Of a stretch of 64,000 nucleotides of DNA, positions 20,167 to 26,900 are shown piece after piece. The notes beneath the pieces were generated by a model. It saw only the letters and a list, made by a program, of their open reading frames with translations. It was not told where the DNA came from and did no database searches. Each line of letters begins with the position of its first letter. The stretch's first letter is position 1. The position numbers were made by a program, and so were the translations under genes. The stretch comes from an uncultured Mediterranea sp. (lineage in GTDB: Bacteria; Bacteroidota; Bacteroidia; Bacteroidales; Bacteroidaceae). Location of the stretch: positions 1 to 64,000 of the forward strand of contig CALZEQ010000008.1 of NCBI GenBank assembly GCA_945641355.1, written 5' to 3'.

Positions 20167-20829
20167 TCACTCCTTGCCTACGCGCTTCAGGTATTGCTCC
20201 AAGCCCTGCCGGCGCAACCTGCACGCGGGACAATGGCCGCAACCGTCTCCCTGAATGCCGTTGTAGCACGTCAGCGTGTCGTGCCGCACCAGGTCGAGCA
20301 CGCCTAGCTCGTCAGCCAGTGCCCATGTATCGGCCTTGTCAATCCACATCAGCGGCGTATGAATCACGAACTGCTCGTCCATAGCCAGGTTCAGCGTGAC
20401 ATTCAGTGACTTGATGAAGGCATCCCGGCAGTCGGGATAGCCGCTGAAGTCCGTCTGCGAAACACCCGTCACGATGTGGTTGATTCCCCGCTCGCGGGCA
20501 TAGACGGCAGCAATGCTCAGAAAGAAGAGATTGCGCCCCGGCACAAAGGTGTTTGGATAATGGTCGGCCGGCTTCTCCTGATCCATCACCATGGACGTGT
20601 CCGTCAGTGAATTGTGTCCCAACCGTCCGATGAACGATACATCCATCACTTCAAATTCCACCTCGGCCTTGCGGGCAATCTCCCTGGCCAGTTCCACCTC
20701 TTTGCTATGCTTCTGACCGTATATGAAGCTGAGTGCGTACACCTTCTTGAAAGCACGCTTCGCCCAAAAGAGGCACGTGGTAGAATCCTGTCCACCACTG
20801 AATACGACCAATGCTGTTTCCTTGTTCAT
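20167..20829 (-). CDS. queC: 7-cyano-7-deazaguanine synthase
   Basis: QueC converts 7-carboxy-7-deazaguanine to preQ0 using ATP and ammonia. The protein is 220 aa. It shows the PP-loop motif [13 protein letters not shown] near the N-terminus and the C-terminal zinc cluster [19 protein letters not shown]. It lies 48 nt after the transporter gene and 21 nt before queF; a TACTTTTA element in the gap could be a weak internal promoter. Confidence 0.96.
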   Translation of the reverse strand: MNKETALVVFSGGQDSTTCLFWAKRAFKKVYALSFIYGQKHSKEVELAREIARKAEVEFEVMDVSFIGRLGHNSLTDTSMVMDQEKPADHYPNTFVPGRNLFFLSIAAVYARERGINHIVTGVSQTDFSGYPDCRDAFIKSLNVTLNLAMDEQFVIHTPLMWIDKADTWALADELGVLDLVRHDTLTCYNGIQGDGCGHCPACRLRRQGLEQYLKRVGKE

Positions 20830-20877
20830 ATTATATGATATTAACTCTTGTTTCGACCCTAAAAGTACAGCGGTTCA

Positions 20878-21558
20878 TCACATATCGCCGATGTGCCATA
20901 TCTTGTATGACACCCCCTCATCGTACACGTCGCACCCGTCTATACGCTTCACAGCACGTACTACCCGAATGGTGACCGGCAATATCAGCACCTCGTAAAG
21001 CGACTTCAGGCAGACTTGTGCAAGCATCATCGAAAGGAGTTCAGGCACTCCGATGATGCCGCCGAAGGCAATCGGAAAGAAGAGCAGCGAGTCGGCCGTC
21101 TCACCTGCCACCGTCGACCATATAGCCCGTGCGGCAAACCGCCGGCCACCATCCTTCAGCTTCATGCGACTCATGACGTAAGCGTTCAGGAACGAACCTG
21201 CCAGAAAGGCAATCAGGCTGGCCACTACAATACGGGGAGCCATGCTGAAAATGTAATTGAAGTGTGCTTCCCCCTCCCAGAAAGGGGCGGCGGGTAATGC
21301 CACGGCTATCAGTCCGAGCATCACCACCAGAAAGTTCATCAAGAAGCCGCTCCATATCACCAGACGGGCCTTGCGATAGCCCCACACCTCGGAGATGCAG
21401 TCGTTGATGATGTAGGAGACGGGAAATACCAGCAGACCGGCTGTCACTGTCAGTCCGCCCAGTTGGATAACTTTGGTTTCAAGGAGATTGGCTGCAATCA
21501 GACATACGTTGAAGAGTATGCCCAGCAGCATGAATGATACAGATACTTGTTGCTTCAT
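20878..21558 (-). CDS. yhhQ: queuosine precursor transporter (YhhQ/VUT family)
   Basis: A 226-aa integral membrane protein with about six hydrophobic helices, of the YhhQ (DUF165/VUT) family that imports queuosine precursors such as preQ0/preQ1. Family landmarks: IQLGGLTVTAGLLVFPVSYIINDCISEVWGYRKAR near the first helices, FLAGSFLNAYVMSRMK, and ETADSLLFFPIAFGG. It is the first gene of the queuosine unit, directly preceded by a leader that folds like a preQ1-I riboswitch whose 3' strand contains the ribosome-binding site, which gives a direct logic for feedback on uptake. Confidence 0.9.
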   Translation of the reverse strand: MKQQVSVSFMLLGILFNVCLIAANLLETKVIQLGGLTVTAGLLVFPVSYIINDCISEVWGYRKARLVIWSGFLMNFLVVMLGLIAVALPAAPFWEGEAHFNYIFSMAPRIVVASLIAFLAGSFLNAYVMSRMKLKDGGRRFAARAIWSTVAGETADSLLFFPIAFGGIIGVPELLSMMLAQVCLKSLYEVLILPVTIRVVRAVKRIDGCDVYDEGVSYKIWHIGDM

Positions 21559-21560
21559 AT

Positions 21561-21594
21561 TTCCTGTTTTTTACGTGGTGTTCTGGAATACACG
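21561..21594 (-). promoter_or_regulatory. preQ1-I-like riboswitch in the yhhQ leader
   Basis: Read on the minus strand from 21594: P1 CGTG, loop TATTCCAGAACA, an unpaired C just before the P1 3' strand CACG, then an A-rich tail TAAAAAA and CAGGAA. The tail segment CAGG pairs with CCAG of the loop (C-G, C-G, A-A, G-C) to form the pseudoknot P2, and this strand is also the ribosome-binding site, followed after two bases by the ATG. In known preQ1-I aptamers the C preceding P1' pairs with the ligand; it is C21578 (complement) here. Layout closely follows the T. tengcongensis translational aptamer. P1 is only 4 bp. Context (queuosine transporter) agrees. Confidence 0.72.
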
Positions 21595-21613
21595 GCTGTC
21601 TGCAAGAGACAGC
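21595..21613 (-). other. leader hairpin immediately upstream of the preQ1-I-like element
   Basis: GCTGTCT and AGACAGC form a perfect 7-bp stem with loop CTTGC. It abuts the P1 stem of the riboswitch candidate and could stack on it or insulate it. Confidence 0.5.
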
Positions 21614-21630
21614 TCCGCCTGTTTGGGATG

Positions 21631-21638
21631 CAAAGGTA
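21631..21638 (-). promoter_or_regulatory. -7 element of the queuosine unit
   Basis: The complement reads TACCTTTG, perfect. Transcription would begin near 21624, so the leader is about 65 nt and consists almost wholly of the hairpin and the riboswitch candidate. Confidence 0.6.
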
Positions 21639-21718
21639 TATAAAACTTGCGAGATTCTATACCGATGAGGCAAAGAATCTGTTTTCTTCTGCGAAGATAG
21701 TCTTTCTGGAGCGGTACC

Positions 21719-22318
21719 CTACAGCTGGTCGGAGCGGATGCCCCACGCCTGCGCCAGCGAATAGAAAACAGAGTCGTGACGGCACAGCGTAGCACCATCG
21801 CGTACAGGAGCCAATCCGAACCAGATGATGCGGTTGCCTTCTTCCGCCCCTTTCTCCTCCATGAATTTCTGCAGGACCTCCTTCAGCTTGTCATCGTATC
21901 GCATGGGAGCCGGCAATAGTGCCAGACACTGCACCCCGGCGGAATCCAAAGCCAAAGTCGCCAAATCCAAAAAGAGTTCCTCCACCGATACGATGCCTTC
22001 GGGTGTCACACAATGGAAAGCAAATTCGCCCAGCGGTGTCCTACATGCCATACCCTGAAGACTCCGCAAGTCGGCAGGTTCGCACCCTTCCAACGCACGC
22101 ACCTGCCCGTCATGAATCAGGACGACCTGCACCTCGTTGTCTCCCTCCTTCAAGCCGGCATCCAATGCCAGGTAGCTGAGCCAGGCAGGCAGATCGAGTG
22201 AAGGGATGGAATGTCCCAACCTCTCCTGCAACATACGCCGCAACGAATTCACCGTCTCATTCAGCAAAGCGACATCAACCAGCAGCACGTTGGCCGCCCA
22301 CTTTATCTTTTCTTCCAT
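21719..22318 (-). CDS. conserved protein of unknown function
   Basis: A 199-aa soluble protein starting at MEEKIKWAANVLLVDVALLNETV. I do not recognise the family with certainty; similar small proteins occur widely in Bacteroidales genomes. Visible features are an amphipathic N-terminal helix with RRMLQERLGHSIPSLDLPAWLSYLALDAG, and no signal peptide, membrane segment or catalytic motif. The start is chosen because a canonical promoter lies at 22346-22376, which excludes most of the longer in-frame reading. It has its own promoter and ends 120 nt before yhhQ's promoter region. Confidence 0.7.
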   Translation of the reverse strand: MEEKIKWAANVLLVDVALLNETVNSLRRMLQERLGHSIPSLDLPAWLSYLALDAGLKEGDNEVQVVLIHDGQVRALEGCEPADLRSLQGMACRTPLGEFAFHCVTPEGIVSVEELFLDLATLALDSAGVQCLALLPAPMRYDDKLKEVLQKFMEEKGAEEGNRIIWFGLAPVRDGATLCRHDSVFYSLAQAWGIRSDQL

Positions 22319-22345
22319 AGCAATCCAATTGTTTGATTCAGTCCA

Positions 22346-22376
22346 CAAAGGTACAGCATTGGCCGGAAACATACAA
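22346..22376 (-). promoter_or_regulatory. promoter of the 199-aa protein gene
   Basis: TTG (complement of 22374-22376), 20 nt, TACCTTTG (complement of 22346-22353): a full Bacteroides-type promoter. Confidence 0.7.
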
Positions 22377-22409
22377 GAGGTTTCATGTGTATTGCACGTC
22401 TCTTACGCG

Positions 22410-22428
22410 CGCGTACGCGCGTGAAAAG
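22410..22428. repeat. CG-rich perfect palindrome CGCGCGTACGCGCG
   Basis: A 14-bp perfect palindrome centred on GTAC, within TACGCGCGCGTACGCGCGTG, standing out sharply in A+T-rich surroundings. Its function is unknown; coordinates are to within a base or two. Confidence 0.5.
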
Positions 22429-22725
22429 TTTTGTTTATCTGCCATCTGCCACACAATTTCCATTATTCACCTCTATATAAATGAATTAACCGTCAAAAAA
22501 GTGTGGCAGATATTTTAAGATTCACAGTCATTAACACAAAAATGACCGTTTTTTGTACAAAACTGCATCATTTCATCTCCGTTTTTTAGGTGTTTTTTTG
22601 CGTGTTGTGGCAGATTTGTGGCAAATAAGCTCTGATTTTTCATCAAAAAAGCTACTATTTTGAGACATTAAACACAGCTATCTCCGCGTACCATAGCAGT
22701 ATCTGCAAACGCATTGCAGCCCAAA

Positions 22726-22788
22726 ATGGTCGTTTCATGGCTTGAAATGACCATATCATGACTTGATATCACCATTTTATGACGCGAT
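22726..22788 (+). repeat. three tandem degenerate 21-bp repeats
   Basis: Three consecutive 21-bp units begin at 22726, 22747 and 22768. Each follows the pattern AT(G/C)...TCATGrCTTGAT-like, with TCATGGCTTGAA, TCATGACTTGAT and TTATGACGCGAT as the shared second halves. They lie about 90 bp upstream of the dinD remnant's -7 box and could be a regulator binding array. Confidence 0.6.
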
Positions 22789-22874
22789 ACGATGTCTGTC
22801 AATCATGGGCTCTGACTGACACAAAATAGCCATAAATAGTAGACGTAGATTATCCAATTCTAAACATATTTTCG

Positions 22875-22882
22875 TAACTTTG
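22875..22882 (+). promoter_or_regulatory. -7 element before the dinD remnant
   Basis: TAACTTTG is a perfect -7 box, 35 nt upstream of the proposed start. Confidence 0.5.
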
Positions 22883-22916
22883 CAATAAATATCAATATAG
22901 CCGAATATGGGGAACC

Positions 22917-23135
22917 GTGGTTCGAATAAGCATAAAGCAAGAAGAGATAAGACAACTGTTTCAACAGTTTGAAGAGGTAGCATGTGTTTCCAGTGATGTG
23001 GAATGCTGGATTGCAAGGGAACTGTGTGAGTTGATGGGCTACACCCAATGGCAAAACTTTGTAAATATCATTAATAAAACAAAGGATGCGCATAGCAATG
23101 TATTCCAGAATATTGAAGACCATTTTGTTCCTTAA
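22917..23135 (+). pseudogene. truncated DinD-like (BRO-N) protein, N-terminal fragment
   Basis: Only 72 codons remain, beginning at a GTG. The segment FQQFEEVACVSSDVECW, then IARELCELMGYTQWQNFVN and IINKTKDAHSN, matches the N-terminal part of DinD (DNA damage-inducible protein D), a protein normally near 275-300 aa. The reading frame runs into a stop within the left arm of a 21-bp perfect inverted repeat directly after the conserved DHFV. The rest of DinD is absent. A -7 box suggests that it may still be transcribed. An independent short protein is possible but less likely. Confidence 0.65.
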
Positions 23136-23181
23136 TTCCGCAACATAATTGATAATTATTTTGCGGAATTAAGGAACAAAA
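23123..23181. repeat. 21-bp perfect inverted repeat with 17-nt spacer
   Basis: Arms 23123-23143 (TTTTGTTCCTTAATTCCGCA plus A) and 23161-23181 are perfect reverse complements; the spacer is CATAATTGATAATTATT. The left arm carries the stop of the dinD fragment and the right arm ends 47 nt before the helicase gene. It could be a terminator, a small non-autonomous element, or a recombination scar. Confidence 0.85.
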
Positions 23182-23227
23182 GGAGGTGTTGGGAAAGAAG
23201 AAAAATAAATCCTAAAATGACTAATTA

Positions 23228-26200
23228 ATGAAACTTCAAAAGGGATTATACGAAAATTTAATCACCAACGAACTGTTGCAGGACATTGAACAAGCCAGCC
23301 ACAATGGTTTTTTATGCCAAAAAGATGATATTGACAATGCAGAATCACCGTCAATGCTTGCTGAACATATCAATAAATTACTCCGCAACAGATTATCTGA
23401 CGAGAATCTAACGGCGGAAGAGCGGAAACTGTTTGTCAATCGTCTGATTGATTTTCTTGGAGAAGACAGTGAAGAAAAGATAGCAGATGAAAAGAGCATA
23501 TTAGCTGCAGTGTTCTCACGTGAAGAGGCTGCCACTATGAATGCCACAAACAGGGAGATAACCAGACCCTTGACAGGATTCAGAACGAGCAATCTGTTCA
23601 CTGGTGGGCAATGTGATATTCCATTGAATACGGAAATCAGCCGCGACATCCAAACGTCAGACAGCATATATTTGATAGTATCATTCTTGAAGTTATCGGG
23701 AATCAATCTGATTTTCGACGACTTGAAACGTTTTTGTAGCAATCCCGAACATAAATTACGTATCATTACTACTACCTATTGCGGAGTCACAGAGGCAAAA
23801 GCTGTGAAACGCCTCTCTGCGCTGCCCAATGCCGAAATCCGGATTTCTTACAATACAAGGATCGAACGGCTTCATGCCAAAGCCTATATCTTCGAACGGA
23901 ACTCAGGATTTAGTACTGCATATATCGGTTCGTCCAACCTCTCAGAGTCTGCACAGACAGATGGTCTGGAATGGAATATACGAGTGACTAATGTAGAGAA
24001 TCCGCACATCATTAAAACGGCAATGGCTACCTTCGACCGCTATTGGAATAGCAATAATTTCGAGGATTTTCGAATAGGTGGCATAGAGAAATTCTATCGC
24101 GAGGCAGATAAAGAACGGCAACACAAAGGAGTGCTGACGACTATATTTGCCAAATATACGATTTTACCCCACCAGAAAGAAATACTTGACAAACTAGCCA
24201 TCCAACGTGATAATGGAATCCAGCGTAATCTCATTGTGGCAGCTACGGGAACAGGTAAGACTGTAATCTCAGCCTTCGACTATAAAAATCTCTGTAATAC
24301 CCATCCGCAAGCCAACCGTATTCTGTTCGTGGCCCATCGACAGGAAATCTTGAATCAGGCTCTGCTGACCTATCGCAGCGTGCTGATGGATAGTAATTTT
24401 GGCGAGCTATGGGTAGGTAGCCAAAGACCTGTTTCAGGGATTGATCATCTGTTTGTTTCCGTACAAACCTTCAATTCCCAATTCAATGAGGTATTCAGTT
24501 CTCTTCCCTCAGGCTACTATCACTACATTGTAATTGACGAATGTCACCATAGTGTAGCTGACAGTTATCGCAAAATCCTATCCCACTTCAGGCCTGAACT
24601 GCTCATCGGTCTTACTGCTACGCCTGAACGCATGGACGGCGAGAGTCTGTTGCCGGATTTTGACAATTCCATCAGTGCAGAAATCCGGCTTACAGCGGCT
24701 CTTAATGCCGGGCTGCTCACTCCTTTCCAATATCTGTGCATAAGCGACAATACCGACCTACGGGACGAGGACTTGATGCAAGGCAATAAATATATCGCAA
24801 CAAGACTGACCGAAAGATTGTGCAACAGCGAACGGGTCGCACTCATCATCGAGAGGTTAAGATATTATTTGCCTGATGAAACTAAATGTAAAGCCCTTGG
24901 ATTCTGCTCCACCAAAGAACATGCCCGATACATGGCTGAACAATTTCGTTCTTATGGTTTTCAGGCAGATTATCTTACATCCGACCGTAGTGATGCACGA
25001 AACTCGCTCAACAAAAAACTGGCTAAAGGAGAAATCAACTACCTGTTTGTAGTGGATATTTTCAATGAAGGTGTCGATATACCCGAGGTAGACACCGTTC
25101 TGTTCCTGCGCCCAACAGAATCGCTCACCATTTTTCTACAACAATTAGAACGTGGATTGCGACTCTCGCCTGGAAAGCAACTGCTCACCGTATTCGATTT
25201 CGTAGCACAATTGAACCAGAAATACGATTTCACCAGCCGTTTTCGCAGCTTGATGGTCCGACAGGACAAAAGCGTAATCGACCAAGTGAAACATGGCTTT
25301 ACCCTACTTCCAAACGGGTGCTCCATACACATGGAAGAGAAGGCACAGCAGTATGTACTTGAAAACATCAAGTCAGCCATATACAACCGACGGCGCCTCG
25401 TTCAGGAACTCAGTATGTACGATCACCAGCCAACCCTCAAAGAGTTTATTAGTAACAACGGACAGGATATCAGACTGATATACAAGACAGGCTGCTGGAC
25501 CAGTCTGAAACGATAGGCCGGTTTTTGTAACTACATCGATGATGATTGCACTAAACGTTACGAAAAGGGGCTTTCAAATCTCCTGCATACCAATAGCACA
25601 TCATACTTACACTTCATACAGCATACATTAAACCATCTCCATGAGCCATCCTTCGACCATCAGGAGGATGTCTATGCAACGATGTTTTATTATACACTCT
25701 ATAACGACAAGATTGACAAGAGCAGATTTCATACCAGAGAGGAGGCCATAGCTACCCTGAAGCACTATCCTCTCTTTATTTCCGAAATAAGGGAACTTGT
25801 AGATTATCAGCTGTCGCAAATATCGGTCAAGACCTTCCCTGTCGGCCAAGGTTTGCCTGATACATTAGAACAATATGGTTGCTATACCCGAGAAGAAGTG
25901 TTCACAATCTTTGGACGTCAGACCGTCAATAAGCGAATGCAAGGCAGCGTAGCGGGAGTGTTCAATATTGAAGAATTGAATACAGAACTCTTCTTTGTTA
26001 CGCTGAACAAATCTGATAAAGACTTTTCTCCTTCGACTCAATACGATGACTACGTAGTCAGTGAATACAAATTCCACTGGCAATCACAAAATTCAGACTC
26101 ACACAAAGGAAGGGGTCTTCGTTTCGTGGAGCAAGCTAAAAACAAGAAGAAGTTTCTCCTGTTCGTAAGAGAGTATAAGCGGGACGGCTTTGGCAATACA

Positions 26201-26317
26201 TGTCCCTTCTATTGTTTCGGCTTGGTGAATTATATTTCCTCTATTGGCGACAAGCCAATGAGCATCAATTGGAGGATGCAGCATCCCATCCTTCCTCAAT
26301 TCCTCAAGATTGGATAG
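23228..26317 (+). pseudogene. PLD-like/SF2 helicase/DUF3427 protein split by one in-frame amber codon
   Basis: Codons 1-762 and the downstream part share one reading frame; only TAG at 25514-25516 separates them, and codons 25517-25681 are open and continue the family sequence. The full reading is 1029 residues, normal for this family. Domains: N-terminal helical region; PLD-type nuclease motif (H216xK and GSSN 234-237); SF2 helicase with AATGTGKT (338-345), DECH (437-440), TATPER (463-468) and QLERGLRLSPGK; then DUF3427 after the stop (FVTLNKSDKDFSPSTQYDDY, FHWQSQNSDS, LLFVREYKRDGFG). Such proteins are often found in defence or mobile regions; function is inference. It may be a recent pseudogene, or yield a 762-aa product. 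Confidence 0.85.
25514..25516 (+). other. in-frame TAG interrupting the PLD-helicase-DUF3427 gene
   Basis: The codon follows TSLKR and precedes AGFCNY. Reading through gives uninterrupted coding sequence to 26317. One base change from CAG, GAG, AAG, TGG or TAC/TAT would produce it. Confidence 0.9.
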
Positions 26318-26431
26318 GCCCCGCTGCTTATTGGCGAAAGCTGAAGCAGAGGCTTAAACAAGAAGAGAATATCTGAGATCCAGGTGGCCCAGCTTTATTC
26401 ACCGACTGTCAATGTCCTTCATAAACCTAGC

Positions 26432-26536
26432 AGTACCTCGGTGAGAGTACGCTGGTACTCCGGTGTGAGTACCGCAGTAATCCTAGTAAGAGTACGGGTG
26501 TAATCTCAGTCGGAGTACTGGCGTAATCTTAGTAAC
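26432..26536 (+). repeat. tandem degenerate repeats of about 23 bp starting AGTAC
   Basis: AGTAC-headed units start at 26432, 26446, 26468, 26491 and 26514; the last three are 23 bp and share AGTACnGnnGTAATCTnAGT. The array ends exactly where an open AraC-like reading begins (26537). The 219 nt between the helicase stop and this fragment hold nothing else recognisable. Confidence 0.65.
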
Positions 26537-26808
26537 ACAAGTTTCGGATTTACATAAATAGATGGGCCATCACGGGTACCAGTATGGGCGAATTTGTCCG
26601 TAAGGTCAGAATACAGAAAGCAGAACAGCTACTGCTGAGCGGACAATATAACATATCGGAAATAACCCATCTGGTAGGTCTGAACTCCGTATCTCACTTC
26701 CGCGAATGCTTTAAAGAAGAGTACGGTCTGAGTACCTCAGAGTACCTCAGAAAGCTAAAGGAGAACGGCAGCATTCAAGACAATTTGTCATCCGAATCCG
26801 ATAAATAA
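26537..26808 (+). pseudogene. remnant of an AraC-family DNA-binding domain
   Basis: The frame is open from 26537; an ATG occurs at 26584. Residues AITGTSMGEFVRKVRIQKAEQLL and ISEITHLVGLNSVSHFRECFKEEYGLSTSEYLRKL form the second half of an AraC-type helix-turn-helix domain. The first helix-turn-helix, and any sensor or receiver part, are missing. Homology continues upstream of the ATG, so this is a decayed C-terminal piece, perhaps of a hybrid two-component regulator. It ends 8 nt before the clpB -33 box. Confidence 0.7.
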
Positions 26809-26815
26809 ATGTCAT

Positions 26816-26848
26816 TTTGTCCGTAATCGACACTTGGCAAAACTTTTG
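26816..26848 (+). promoter_or_regulatory. clpB promoter candidate
   Basis: TTTG (26816-26819) and AACTTTTG (26841-26848) are separated by 21 nt. The -7 box has A instead of T at the first position. It lies 52 nt before the clpB ATG, which has AAGGAGG upstream. Confidence 0.5.
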
Positions 26849-26900
26849 CGCCTCCAGAAGCGTTATTACTGCAACAAGCATAAGAAAAGGAGGACAAGAT

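Larger units (their letters stand above)
22373..22916. other. 544-nt A+T-rich non-coding region with repeats
   Basis: No convincing gene is seen. The segment contains a CG-rich palindrome (22410-22428), an 11-bp inverted repeat ATCTGCCACAC/GTGTGGCAGAT (22444-22454, 22501-22511) with a third related copy near 22603-22615, a 3 x 21-bp degenerate repeat (22726-22788), and a -7 box for the dinD remnant (TAACTTTG, 22875-22882). It marks the left side of an accessory pocket. Confidence 0.6.

Noticed and set aside
22200-22520. Short + strand frames around the left side of the accessory pocket
   Set aside because: They overlap the 199-aa gene antisense or cross palindromic non-coding DNA, with no family similarity.
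22726-22788. CRISPR array
   Set aside because: Units are contiguous 21-bp degenerate copies without spacers, and no cas genes are present.
25514-25516. Programmed amber recoding (pyrrolysine or read-through)
   Set aside because: No recoding element or pylT/pylS is visible, and the site sits in an accessory region with other decayed genes; a nonsense mutation is simpler.
26432-26536. CRISPR array
   Set aside because: Tandem 22-23-bp units without unique spacers; no cas genes.
26731-26750. Direct repeat AGTACCTCAG x2 inside the AraC remnant as an insertion footprint
   Set aside because: It is in frame and encodes the family-typical TSEYLRK segment, so it may be coincidental.
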